From contig NC_133648.1 of NCBI RefSeq assembly GCF_009905375.1, forward strand, positions 92,304,474 through 92,368,473: DNA of 64,000 nt, written 5' to 3'. Positions 1-10,854 of this stretch are shown here, piece by piece. The notes below the pieces were generated by a model. It did no database searches. It was not told where the DNA came from and worked only from the letters and a program-made list of their open reading frames with translations. Made by a program: the position numbers and the translations under genes. Origin of the DNA: Apium graveolens (Eukaryota > Streptophyta > Magnoliopsida > Apiales > Apiaceae). Position 1 is the first letter of the stretch, and every line of letters starts with the position of its first letter.

Positions 1-603
1 TCATTCTGATTGTCTTGCTAGTTCAATCAATAGTCTCACCGAAAGTCTTGCTAGCTCAATGGATTGTCTTGCTAGCTCAATGGATTGTCTTGCTGAGCTA
101 AAAGGATTGTCTTGCCAACAAATCAGGTGGTTGTTTTATTATTTAAACAACAGAAGCAACAGAAGTCAATCATTCATCCAACAAAAACAGAACCCGAGAA
201 CAAAAGAAAAAGAAGCAGAAAAATATTTCATCTCATCTGCAAACTTCAAGATCAATTTCTAGATTGTAAAGTTAAATCCAATCAACTAGAAATCTTTATC
301 TTGTTCTTGTGTAACAATCTAGCGGATCAAAATCCCTAGAACTTAATCTCAAATTGCGTTTAGCATTTGAATCTTTTTATTACAAAAATAGAAAAAGTTC
401 ATGTCGAATTTATTCTAGATTTGTGATAATTAATTTGAGATTAATTCCTTGTAATCGATATAGTTGTTGTAACACCTTTCAAGTTTAATAATATTTTTAT
501 TTAACTTGAATTTTGTTTCACATTTTTTATTCCGCATTTAATTCGATTATTCGGTACTGTTTGTATTCAACCCCCCCTTCTACAAACACATTGGGACCTA
601 ACA
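1..603 (+). repeat. 5' LTR of S1, truncated by the window edge
   Basis: Direct repeat of 6187-6789, differing at only a few bases. It ends in ...cctaaca, immediately followed by the primer-binding site, which fixes the LTR/internal boundary at 603. The 3' LTR is 1328 bp, so about 725 bp of this LTR lie left of the window. Confidence 0.9.
558..588 (+). other. U5 hairpin, S1 5' LTR
   Basis: An 8-bp perfect stem (558-565 with 581-588) encloses a 15-nt loop TTCAACCCCCCCTTC, 15 bp before the LTR end. The same loop with different paired stems occurs in the LTRs of S2 and S3. The role is unknown. Confidence 0.6.
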
Positions 604-605
604 AT

Positions 606-617
606 TGGTATCAGAGC
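606..617 (+). other. Primer-binding site (tRNA-iMet type), S1
   Basis: TGGTATCAGAGC, two bases after the LTR end, complementary to the 3' end of plant initiator tRNA-Met, as usual for copia elements. It is the minus-strand DNA priming site. Confidence 0.9.
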
Positions 618-699
618 CTTCTGATTAACGAACAAATCAAGATCCTAGACTTTTGTGATTTTTCAACTCCTTGAATTTTTATTTATTCAAAAATTCATA

Positions 700-2931
700 A
701 TGACTTCACAAAAAGTTGGAACAGTTAAAATTCCACTATTTGATAAAGAAAATTATATCATGTGGAAGAAGAAGATGCTATTATTTTTACAAGTTGCAAA
801 TCCCAAATATCTGAACTTGTTAAAGAAGGGTCTAAAAACTCCGATGGTTATTGAACCAGAGGTGATAGTAGATGATGTTGTGATTACCAAAGCTAGAACC
901 TATCCAAAAGAGCCTGAAGATTTTACTCCTGCTGAGAAGGAAGAAGCCTCCTTGGATGCCAGCCTTCAATTAATATTAATTGATTCCTTTGATCCCTTGA
1001 TGAACAGACATGTGATGAACTGTAAAAATTCCAAACACATGTGGGAAACTATTGAGGTGATTAATGAAGGCACAGAGGAAGTTAGGGAGAACAAGTTGGA
1101 GATCCTAACCTCTGAGTATGAATATTTTAAATCAAATCCAGGAGAAGGAATTACTGAAGTGTTTGAGAGGTACAATGCGTTGATCAACAACCTGAACATA
1201 AAAGGGAAATATTATTCAATCAGGGAGGTCAACAAAAAGTTCCTTTTAACACTGCCAACTCATCTTGAACATAGAATCACTGCCATTAGAGAAGCTAGAG
1301 ATCTGAGTGAGATTTCTTTGGACAGGCTCTATGGAGTGTTAAAAACCTATGAGTTGGAGCAGATTCAACAGAAGGAAGTCTACGGGAAGGATAGAATGGT
1401 CAGCACATCTACTGCACTTGTAGCTGAAGGTCAACAACAACAGCAATCTCAATAATTGGAGAGAATGGTACAGTGTTCCAAGGCTGAGGAAAATATGTTA
1501 GTAGCAGAATATGATCCTCCTACTACAAATCAATCAAGTGATGATTTTTATTCCTTGGAAGAGCTGGAGCAATTGGAAGACGAGTCAATGGCCCAAATTG
1601 TCAAGAGATTCTCCCATGTCAGATTCAAGAGGAATCCCAAGCTTAAGTACAAGTCCAATTACAACAAATTCCAGAAAGGTGGATCTTCATCCTCTAACAC
1701 TAGCAGTGGTGGATACAAAACAGGGATGGTTGATCGGAGCACCATCAGATGCTATAACTGCAATGAGTTGGGACACTTTGCCACAAAATGTAGGAAGCCA
1801 AAGCAAGTAAGAAAGAACTCTGAAAGGGCTTATCTGGCAAAGGGAAGAAGCTGGGATGATACTGACAGTGAAGATGAAGAAGAAAGAAATCTTGCTCTTA
1901 TGGCTATTGATGGAAAAGCTTCATCGTCAAGAATAGAGGTAAAACTTTCTGATGCTGAAATGGTTTATCATCTAAGAGGTAACTTAGATTGTGCACGTCG
2001 TGATAATGAACTGTTAAGTTTACAGATCACAGACCTTGAGAAAGAGGTCAATGAATTAAGACTTGTGCACATTAATCAAGACAAATTAAAAGAACAAGTA
2101 TCTTTTCTAGAGAATAGAGTTGACTGTTATAGAAAACTCGAAACTATTCTCAAAGACAAGATCACCGGTCTTGAGACTAAGGTTAGAGCCTACTTCAATT
2201 CTTGTTTGAAGGCTAAAGAGTTCTACAGTAAGCAAGCAATTAATCAAACATCTGGAATAGGTTATGATTACAATGCTGCTATTGGAGAATTAGGCATAAA
2301 CTCCCCTCCTCATGTATGTGCTAAAGGTAGGGAAGTACCACATGTGCTTAAGGGTGTTGATGAACCCCTCTATAAAGCATCAATTGCTGAACCATTTGAT
2401 GCGACCTCTTCTGTTATTCAAGAAGAAATACGTGCTGAAGATCATGCTAATGAGAAGGTTGTTTCCAAGTCAAGTGTATCAAAAGTTCCAGTCAAAGTTG
2501 TGAAAGCAACTGAGACTAACTCAGACATACATGAGTTGGATAACAAAAATGCCATGTCTGTCATGCATAAATTGCTTGCTATTAATCACTCTCATAAAGC
2601 ATGTGGTGTTTCTAATTGTATGTCTTGTGCTTTTAATATGATGTATGCTTATTTTAATGGTAAGCATATTTCTAATGATAAGACTACTCCTCGTCAGCAT
2701 GTGAATAACAAGAAGCATGATAGGTCTAAGACTGCCAGTCCTTCTAAGGCTAGAAAGGAGACATTTATGCCTAAGCTTAAACAGAAATTTGTTAAGGCTG
2801 TTTACAAGGTCAAATGTTCAGTCATTGAGAAAGTTGAGACAATTAAAATTAAAAATGTTGTTTTGCCTGACAAAGGACAATTCTACAAGTATGCCGGGCC
2901 CAACCAAGTTTGGGTTCCGAAGAAGGTCTAA
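700..2931 (+). pseudogene. gag: S1 gag polyprotein with one in-frame stop
   Basis: The frame opens at ATG 700 (earlier in-frame codons start only from GTG) and runs to 2931 with a single TAA at 1453-1455 after a Gln-rich run; without it the product would be about 743 residues. The N-terminal part is the UBN2-like copia Gag domain (IPLFDKENYIMWKKKM start, then acidic and helical segments). A CX2CX4HX4C zinc knuckle (CYNCNELGHFATKC) lies at 1750-1791, followed by acidic and heptad-like coiled-coil stretches and a basic C-terminus ending near QVWVPKK, the usual Sirevirus gag/pol junction. Gag would form the particle and bind element RNA. The frame is far better preserved than the rest of S1. Confidence 0.85.
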
Positions 2932-2971
2932 TCCATTTATAGTGCAGGGCATTAAACAGGTGTAACCGGTA

Positions 2972-3146
2972 GTGTGGATTCTTGATAGTGGATCATCAAG
3001 ACATATGACCGGAGATAGAGCCCTGCTATCAAATGTGGATTGAGAAAGCTAGCCCCCTGGTTACCTTTGGAGATAACAGCAAAGGTTTATTTGAGGGATA
3101 TGGCTGTTTGCAAGCTGGGAATGTTATCATTGAAAATTTTGTATAG
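2972..3146 (+). pseudogene. S1 protease / start-of-pol remnant
   Basis: Reads VWILDSGSSRHMTG followed by RALLSN, the aspartic protease active site (DSG) of copia pol, then hits stops at about 3041. It resumes after a frameshift with a glycine-rich VTFGDN...GYG segment and ends at TAG 3144-3146. No zinc-binding or catalytic integrase motif follows. It matches the better preserved protease of S3 at 37460-37999. Confidence 0.75.
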
Positions 3147-4059
3147 TGTGCTAGGTTATTATCAGGAAGCATCATCTAACATATAGCACCAGTGACGAGA
3201 CTTGAGAATATTACGACATATCAGGCACCTGCTGCACATTACACTTGGAATTGGACTCTAGTAAGATGTGTACAAGTGTACTCCTGGTTGGTGAGTCAAA
3301 AGAGGAAGTCAATGCACCACAGTTCATGGACTTTGCAGCTGCAGATCTATTGGACTATGCAATCTCTTCTTCACAATCTCACTTCAGGTTGGTATGAACT
3401 AGTGTACTACTCAAGCAATCATCAAGAACATGGTATGGCACTCTAACTGAAGTTATTGTTTAATATGAACTAGTAGAGTCGTCATATTTTTAACTCTCTT
3501 ATCATTAGGCACAATCATATTGTTTTATATGTGCAGTGATATATTGGTTATGCAACATAACAATTAGTATCTAAAGTACTTGACAAGTATCGGTCAATGA
3601 TATGTTGTTAACATTATGTTGCAGATATTTGTAAGCTTTTGACATGAATGAGAATTACTTAGACTTTACCCTAAGTGATCAATGTTTTATCAAAAACTCA
3701 TTCATATTAAAAAACAAAATCAAACTTCTTTATACATTAGTGATTTCTTATGTCATGTAAAATCTTTTGAAATCACTATTATAAATCATTTTCTCTCTAT
3801 TACCATATGTTCTGTGATACAGGTTCAGTCTCCAGTGACTTTCTTTCATTGACAGTCATGAGGTTGAAAACCCACAACATCTATCCCAGACTGTAAAGAC
3901 AAACACAAAAACAGAACCAACCAACACTCTCTTACCACAAAATGTAGTATGAATGAGCGTGAGGAAGATAGTGCCTTAGTGCACCACATAAGGAAGGTTC
4001 TGAAGTCAACCCAGTAGCTCTGTCTCCTACAAAGATGAGTAGTATTTAAAACCGAGACA
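3147..4059 (+). other. S1 interior lacking pol; one short open frame
   Basis: No integrase, RT or RNase H motif is readable on either strand, so most of pol has been lost. A 43-codon frame at 3266-3397 (ATG to TGA, beginning MCTSVLLVGE and acidic after that) has protein-like composition and is followed by AT-rich DNA. It could be the first exon of the third ORF whose remnant starts at 4060, but this is only a guess. The remainder shows nothing recognisable. Confidence 0.4.
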
Positions 4060-4485
4060 ACTGCTAGCCCCCATACATCTTCTCAAAAAGATGTAATGGC
4101 TAAAAAGGCACAAAAACAGTTACTAGATTCATTCTCTCAACAGGGTGCGTCTATTGAAATTTGTCTGTCGGCCAAGGTATCCTATGTAGTGTCACCACCT
4201 CAAATATAAACAATTCTTAATGCACAAGGAAAAGTTACACACACAAAGGATGAGTTGACGGAAACAAGAGTTTCGACCATTTTAAGGTCATATTCGATTG
4301 TTCAAGGTTCGTTAATGGACCAATTGCCTTTACAGCTGTTAGGAGAGGATACTGATCCAAAAGCCATATGTCAGTGGTCAGTGTCTACCTCCCCAGGCTT
4401 AAATCCCCTGGATGCATCTGCGGATAGTGGATCTGACATAGGTGCAGATCGGCAACTTGTTGACAATGATTCAGATATTACCTGA
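4060..4485 (+). pseudogene. S1 third ORF (aORF) remnant
   Basis: A reading frame of about 140 codons with one TAA (near 4207-4209), open to TGA at 4483-4485. It begins TASPHTSSQKD, resembling the SSQKD patch of the S2 aORF (near 7545), and ends in an acidic Ser/Asp-rich stretch. Its position between the lost pol and the polypurine tracts is where Sirevirus-type extra ORFs lie. The function of these ORFs is not established; some authors call them env-like. No membrane segment is seen. Confidence 0.5.
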
Positions 4486-4935
4486 TGAGTCACAAGGAAA
4501 TATCTTCACAGACATTAGAAAGGGAACTTTGATCTTTATGCTAAATTCGTTGGATCATTGTTTACCTTCCCAAAATTCAAATCTGGAACCCTAAAAGGTA
4601 AACTAACAACTTGTAGATTATGACTCAGATTCATCTGACGAGTTTAACAAGGATGGGGATTTGTGAACTCCCATTGCACCACCTGTGACCTCCTTAAGGA
4701 TGGCTAAGGTGATTTTCCTTGCAGGTACAACTGGATTATGGAGCTATGAGAGAAGAGTGATACACTTGTGAGAATGAGTGTAAACACGAGTGGAGAGAAG
4801 AGCGAAACACATGTGAGGTACACTAAACAGAATCACACACTCACAGTGAGGAAGAAAGAGAAACTACTTGTTATTTCTTTTCCAGCCAAGTGATATATGA
4901 GAACTCCTTCAGACGACGGCATACATTCCTTCTTT

Positions 4936-5460
4936 AAGGGGGAGATAAAAGCTTAAGTAATAGTTTGGAGGATTCCTCAACTAAGGGGGAGAAATAGCAG
5001 GGAGGAAGAAAAAGATCCTACATGTACACTACACCACACCATTGTTGTTTGTAACTACGGATCCTATTGTACGGGAGAGGTGGTAAACACAAGGTGATTT
5101 TCTAGTAAGGGAAGAAGCTGTTAGGGGAGTACCATTGGTTTTTATCTGCGGATCCTATTGTACGGGAGAGGTGGTAAATGAAGGTGATCTTCTTTAATCA
5201 GTTGATTCTCATAGGGGGAGAAGCAAGAGAGATATGAGCTTCTCAACAGGAAATGTGGTTGTACAGAAGAAAATGGAACTACTTGAAGATATGTTCAGTC
5301 TAGAGGAACATCTTATTTGGAATCTGGAAAATGTTATATTTATTCCAGAAACTTTTCTGCTATTTACTTTGCATTTTAGTTTATATCTTATTCTTATTTG
5401 TTAGTTGAGTTATCCTCTAGGTATTTGTGTGTTATTGTCTAACAAACAAATAGGGGGAGA
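4936..5460 (+). other. Multiplied polypurine tracts before the S1 3' LTR
   Basis: Four near-identical tracts (A/T)AGGGGGAGA at 4936-4945, 4983-4992, 5212-5221 and 5451-5460; the last abuts the 3' LTR and is the expected plus-strand primer. Several PPT copies upstream of the LTR are a known hallmark of Sireviruses. The DNA from 4486 to 5461 has no other coding signal. Confidence 0.75.
5058..5178 (+). repeat. 30-bp direct repeat in S1 3' non-coding region
   Basis: A 30-base word starting cggatcctattgtacgg and ending gtggtaaa occurs at 5058-5087 and again at 5149-5178, 91 bp apart. It marks an imperfect tandem duplication in the pre-LTR region. Confidence 0.8.
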
Positions 5461-6069
5461 TTGTAAGTCATATGTCATAGCCTATTTGTATATTCGAGGA
5501 TTCAACTCAACTCAAATAAGAATGTAATAAGTAAATAGTGGATCTACCGTCAAAGAGATCTCGCAAAGTAATATCTGTCAAAGGATTCAGAAACAAGGTT
5601 CATCTACAGACTTGAGGAATTAATTCACTGGAAGAAGTTCAAGAAATTGATCATGCCTCAGTGATATAAATCAAGATTGTGGATTTAATCAAGTGACCGA
5701 GATCTCGTCAGAGTATCATTAATTACAAGGATTTAATCTGAAGAAAATTAAAGTGTCAAAGTCAAGACATGAAGAAACGTCACGGAAGTTAGTCAATCAT
5801 GAACCAGACAGTACATCGAGTGTCAACATTGAAGTGGTGGAATTGATTCATAATTTTCAGTGATTTTCAGAAGATTTGCAGAAGAATGGTTGCAGTTCAA
5901 GAATAGTATTAATTCTCTATTAATTAATTAAGTCATATAATTTAATTAAGAAAATAAATTATATCTGCAAAGATTAATTTATTTATTAATTGAATTAATT
6001 GATTAATTAATTCTGAATTAATATTAAGATTTTTCAGAATTATTTTTGGATTAAAATCAATTTAAATCA

Positions 6070-6301
6070 GCAAGACAATTGAAAATGAACTAGCATGACA
6101 ATCTGGATTGTCATACCGATTGTCATGCCAAGTCATTTCAATTGTCATACCGAAAGTTACACTGGGAGGAGGATTGTCTTGCCAGTTCATTCTGATTGTC
6201 TTGCTAGTTCAATCAATAGTCTCACCGAAAGTCTTGCTAGCTCAATGGATTGTCTTGCTAGCTCAATGGATTGTCTTGCTGAGCTAAAAGGATTGTCTTG
6301 C
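6070..6301 (+). repeat. ATTGTC(A/T)TGC motif cluster in S1 LTR
   Basis: Ten-base words ATTGTCTTGC, ATTGTCATGC or ATTGTCATAC occur directly at 6107, 6119, 6141, 6173, 6195, 6249, 6270 and 6292, and inverted at 6070-6079 and 6093-6102, so the inverted pair can fold against the direct copies. The truncated 5' LTR carries the last four (near 9, 63, 84 and 106). Confidence 0.8.
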
Positions 6302-6743
6302 CAACAAATCAGGTGGTTGTTTTATTATTTAAACAACAGAAGCAACAGAAGTCAATAATTCATCCAACAAAAACAGAACCCGAGAACAAAAGAAAAAGAA
6401 GCAGAAAAATATTTCATCTCATCTGCAAACTTCAAGATCAATTTCTAGATTGTAAAGTTAAATCCAATCAACTAGAAATTTTTATCTTGTTCTTGTGTAA
6501 CAATCTAGCGGATCAAAATCCCTAGAACTTAATCTCAAATTGCGTTTAGCATTTGAATCTTTTTATTACAAAAATAGAAAAAGTTCATGTCGAATTTATT
6601 CTAGATTTGTGATAATTAATTTGAGATTAATTCCTTGTAATCGATACAGTTGTTGTAACACCTTTCAAGTTTAATAATATTTTTATTTAACTTGAATTTT
6701 GTTTCACATTTTTTATTCCGCATTTAATTCGATTATTCGGTAC

Positions 6744-6774
6744 TGTTTGTATTCAACCCCCCCTTCTACAAACA
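6744..6774 (+). other. U5 hairpin, S1 3' LTR
   Basis: Same 8-bp stem and 15-nt C-rich loop as at 558-588, 15 bp before the LTR end. Confidence 0.6.
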
Positions 6775-6892
6775 CATTGGGACCTAACAGAAGGGCCTTA
6801 GGAAAGAATGGAGTTTTCTTGAAGATGCCTTTATCAAGGTTTTCTCTGGGAAGATCAGCAATTTTGATGCCATAACTTCATCTCTTGTTAAT

Positions 6893-7303
6893 ATGCTCTA
6901 TATGCTAGTTTCTGATAGGTACTTTAATTTTAGCAACTATGTCATGCTAGAATTAGGTTCCAGATTAGGTAACAAAGCTAATAGACCACATAACATCTAC
7001 TATGCTAGATTCTTTATGTTATTGGCTAACCATGTTGCTGAAGAATTGGTTATATTTAATGAGAACAATAAACTCAAATGCTGGGTACAAGAGAAAAGGG
7101 TCCTTGCAGACCTTTTGATAATGAACCTCAACAGCCAGGTGCCATTGGTATATTTGCCAATCATGAATGCACCACAGGTAAGTGAGGTAAACACTTCTAT
7201 AACTCCTACTGTTTCCAACCCCATTGTTTCTTTGCCTTCCAGTGTGGCAATGGAATCTGTGTCTTTGTCCAAACAGGTTCCTACCAAAAACCACCAAAAC
7301 TAA
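6893..7303 (+). pseudogene. S2 aORF, N-terminal part
   Basis: A frame continuous with 6790 (reading into ...EDAFIKVFSGKISNFDAI) and open to 7303. It is rich in helical, hydrophobic segments (SNYVMLELGSRLG, YYARFFMLLANHV) and has no signal peptide. It is the conserved globular-looking portion of the third ORF found between pol and the 3' LTR of many plant copia elements; its biochemical role is unknown. The frame changes around 7285-7300 into the next segment, so the gene is broken. The true N-terminus lies on the other side of S1. Confidence 0.6.
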
Positions 7304-8417
7304 AATTTCAAAACACAAGCCAAAGAAAACCACCTCTGTTGTCTCTCAAAAGACAACAGTTGTAATAACTACCATAAACCCTGAAGGGAGTGAACAGGAT
7401 GTGAGTGGTGAGGGGAGGGGTGAACATCCAGAAACCCCCCAGGATAAGGTGGGAGAGGTGAGTGGTACCCCAGCCAGCGAAGCCACAGTCTCTCAAAAGA
7501 CTGTGGTGGTTCAAAAGGAGTCAAACACATCCCTAGTTGCATCCTCCCAAAAGGATGCAGCTATTGAAAATAGTCCCCAACTAGGGACACAGAACAAAAG
7601 AGGGAGGGACACTGAGGCCACACATTCACCAATCAAAGCCTTTTCAAGGAAGAAGAAGGCCAAGACCCTAGTTTCCACACAGGGGGCACACACAACACAG
7701 ATACATCCACCTGTATCTTTGCCTTCTCAAATTCAGCTTGATGTGACTCCAGCAAATGTGGAGTCACAGCCCCATTCTCTCATGATAGAAACACATCAAT
7801 CATCAAACTCTCCATCACCCTCTCTGGATGTGGATATGATATTCACATCAATTCCTGATTCTCCCTCATTAAAACTCAGGGAGGAGCCCCACTCAAAACC
7901 TGATGATCAGCATCTTTTAGATGATTTGTTGGATCATCAACCAATTCTTTCAGATATAGTTGAAGAATCTGTGTCACCTCACTTAAAATCAATTCACACA
8001 GATTCAACAATTATGTCACTTTCAATATCTACATCTTTTCCTTCTTCAACGGATATCTCTCATCCGTTGACAAGTGGTTGTTCTTCGATGGATAAGCTTA
8101 ACAACAGTTATCCGTTGATACCATCAGTTTCCACTTCAATGGATACTCCCTATCCGTTGATGGTCTCTACACATATAACAGAAACACTTCCAACTGTAGA
8201 GGACATGGTTACTGTACAATCACTTTTAGGTTTGAGGGAAGGGAGTGATAATTTGAGTGAGAGGCTGGGTTGCTCCCAGGCAAAAGGAGAGGTTGAGAGT
8301 CACCATATGTATGCTATTTCTTCCAGCATGGCAAAAGTGAGTGAGGGGAGTGCCACCTTAGAAGGTGAGGGTGAGGGTGTGTGTGAGCCAGGGGGAGCCC
8401 CTGATGCAAGAAAATAG
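7224..8417 (+). pseudogene. S2 aORF, middle low-complexity part
   Basis: About 370 usable codons after the frameshift near 7290. The product is rich in Ser, Thr, Pro, Gln and Lys with a basic KRGRD...SRKKKAK patch, typical of a disordered linker; no fold or catalytic motif is seen. It contains an alternating array of TCAACGGAT-like and ATCCGTTGA words at 8046-8160. Another shift between 8417 and 8455 leads to the C-terminal part. The overlap with the preceding segment (7224-7303) is only the shared out-of-frame stretch. Confidence 0.55.
8046..8160 (+). repeat. Three inverted pairs of the S2 9-mer inside the aORF
   Basis: TCAACGGAT 8046-8054 pairs with ATCCGTTGA 8062-8070. Near-copies at about 8085 (TCGATGGAT) and 8136-8144 (TCAATGGAT) can pair with ATCCGTTGA at 8110-8118 and 8152-8160. 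In protein terms each unit reads S-(T/M)-D...(H/Y)-P-L. The same word is multiplied in the S2 LTR. Confidence 0.75.
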
Positions 8418-8454
8418 AGAAAATGAGAGAAAGGCAGGTACATAAGCTATAAGG

Positions 8455-10854
8455 GTGGATCCAGCCATTGCTAGTGAGTCAATGATAGTGGATGATGCAG
8501 AAAAGGAAAGACAATTTCAACAACATTACAAAGCTGTAATTGATAACATTTCCTTGGATGCTGACACTTTTACTCACCCTGTTCCAGCCTATCAACTATT
8601 GGCTGCTCAGGGCAATATGGAGGCAGAACAGACTTTGAACATTGTACACACTTCAGAATCTCTTCTCAGAGACAAAGCTGTTGTTAACAGGCTGCCTTCT
8701 CAAGCTGGTGAGCCATCTGAAGAATTTGGAGTAAATTCTAATGATGATGACTCTAATTCTTTGGATGAAAGCATGAACTTAGGGGGAGTAGCAGGCCCAA
8801 GTTCTGTTCCAGGTCTACCTGATTGGGCATGGGCAGAGGCATCTACACCAGGAGAATTTGGTGTCACTTTGGTCAGGCAAGTAATGACTATTCAAAAGGC
8901 CCTTCAGGAGACTACAAATTCTGGTACTAAGGCAATTCTTCAAGCTCATCTGGACTCTTTGCATCTCTTGCAGTTGCAGCATTTCAAACAGAATCTAAGT
9001 GTGGATGAACTCAAGCAGGACATTGCTGATCTGAAATCCTACAATGTTGAGAAGTTGGATTCAGTCATGCCTTATGGTACTATACAAGATTTGTTGGGGA
9101 GACTGAGGAAAGAATCTGATGCTGACAAGAGGCTGGCCAGATTGGAAAACAGAGTTCAGATCATTGAAGACTCTATGGTCACCATTCTTCAGAATCAACA
9201 AACTCAGACAAATCTACTAATGCAGTTGGCAAAAGCACAAGGCTTGACCCCTGCCCTTGATGATAATAAAAAGGGGGAGAATAAAAGGGAAGGGGAAGGA
9301 GAGCCATCAACAACAGTTCAAATATCTCAAGTGCTAGTTCCTGCCATCACCACTTCTCCACCTATTCAAATCAAAGGAAAGCTTGATGGAATTGATCTAA
9401 TCCAGATAGCAGCAGCTGAATTGCAAGTCAAAGAGCAAAGGAGGAAAATTGATGAAAAGGTGCAACAAATTTTTGGTTCCACAGCTTCTAAATCACAATC
9501 TGTGAAGCATAGCACAAAGGTGGAATCAATTATTATGGAGCTCAATCCAGTAAGGAGGAATAAGGTTGGAGAGACTTCTGCCAAGAATATGAAACCTATG
9601 GTTCTCAAGCCCAACAACAGATCCAATAAGGACTCTACAAAGAATCCTCTAAGCCTTGCTCAGATGAAAGAAGTGGAGTTTCCTCTTCCAAAGCCGGATG
9701 AAGACAAGGTTTTGGGTGGAAATATCATAAAGCACAAAGAGACCATGGATGTGGTTGAAAGGAGGAACATGGCTATTATCTTTAGAGAGGGAAAGAGCAT
9801 TTGTGTGATGCAAGGACATCCCAAATTCCCAATAGCCAATAGGGAAGAAGCCAGAAGGTTGAAGGAAGAAGCCAAAAAGCTAAAGGCTGACAAAAGAGTA
9901 CAAGCAAAGCTTGAAAAATAGCTAAAGTCAAGTCAAGCTGAAGAAAAGAAAGAAATTGAAGACAAAAGTGAAGATGAAGGTATGGGGGACATGGTTGATA
10001 ATGATATGGAAGAGAGAAGTAAGGAAAGAGAGGAATGGCAGAAAGGGAACAGAAAGAAGGCCAATGCAAAGAGAAAGATGGTAGATGAGACTGAAGAAAC
10101 CCAATTAAAATCCAAACCACTACCTTCTATTCCTGAACCCATTGTGCCTGACCCCTTCATAAACATTCATGGTGAAACAATCATTCCTAAGGAGGAACCA
10201 ATTGATTGGGACACCATCAAATTGCCCACTTTCTTAACCTCTTCTCCACCATCAAAGAAGCAGAAAAGAAGAATCAAATCAACACCTCCTAATACCTCAA
10301 TCAAATTCACTCAGAAGCCTAAGCCTAAGCCACAAGCCTCTAAGGATGATTATGTTCACATTTGTGACATAAAAGAATTTTCAGACATTGAACTCTATCT
10401 CGATGAGCTGGAGGAAGTAAGGGGAATAGCTGCCTACAGACAGCTACCAGAAAGACTAGTGTTCAAATACAAAGGAAGTGGGGAAAGAACTTGGCCTCTC
10501 TACAGGATTCTGAATGAAGGCTACTCTACCTTGGTTAGAGTCTACTCAGCCATACAAAGGGATTTTGGCTTTACCAGGACTGCCAAGACTGAGATTCTCA
10601 ACAAGATTGCCAATATAAGGAAAACTTGGTGGGAGCCCAATGCCTTGCCTAGAACATTACTCATTCAAGAAAGAGGAATTACAGTTCACAAATCACCTCA
10701 TTGGTTGATGGAGTTCAGAGACAACAAAGGAGTCAGAAGATTTTTCAGACTTGAAGATCAGCTCAAGATTGCCAGTAATGAAACTCTCAAGGATATGCAA
10801 TCTAAGTTGGACATCAATGAAGAAGATGAAGCTGAGTTCTACAGACAACTTTAA
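8455..10854 (+). pseudogene. S2 aORF, C-terminal part with one stop
   Basis: One frame of 800 codons with a single interruption, TAG at 9919-9921, between two open stretches (8455-9921 and 9982-10854 are in the same phase). It contains a coiled coil (LARLENRVQIIEDSM...LQNQQTQTNLLMQL) followed by DDNKKGE, closely matching the layout of the S3 aORF (NQDSQQTQLNEI...KKGEK). Then come long Lys/Glu-rich helices and a more globular C-terminal domain (YVHICDIKEFSDIELYLDEL; RRFFRLEDQL) ending at TAA 10852-10854. It is of Sirevirus aORF type; the function is unknown. Preservation is good enough that the breaks are probably recent. Confidence 0.65.

Larger units (their letters stand above)
1..6789 (+). 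mobile_element. S1: Sirevirus-like Ty1/copia retrotransposon, pol-deleted
   Basis: Order seen: LTR end, tRNA-Met primer-binding site, long gag with zinc knuckle, protease remnant, about 0.9 kb without readable pol, aORF remnant, several AGGGGGAGA tracts, full 3' LTR. Bases 1-603 repeat almost exactly at 6187-6789, so the two LTRs are nearly identical where both are visible. The long gag, multiplied polypurine tracts and third ORF fit the Sirevirus (SIRE/Maximus) branch of copia; that assignment is by family knowledge. Integrase, RT and RNase H are absent, so the copy is non-autonomous. It interrupts the aORF of S2 (sequence resuming at 6790). The left target duplication lies outside the window. 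Confidence 0.85.
5462..6789 (+). repeat. 3' LTR of S1 (1328 bp)
   Basis: Starts TGTAAGTC directly after the polypurine tract and ends CCTAACA; 6187-6789 duplicates 1-603. The first half is AT-rich, and a cluster of ATTGTC-type words lies at 6070-6301. Because S2 aORF sequence starts at 6790, the right boundary is sharp. Confidence 0.9.

Noticed and set aside
112..339. 75-codon frame repeated at 6298-6525
   Set aside because: Both copies are in the S1 LTRs; the repeat reflects LTR identity and not a gene.
3192..3446. 84-codon frame in the S1 interior
   Set aside because: The overlapping frame at 3266-3397 has more protein-like composition; this one looks like its shadow.
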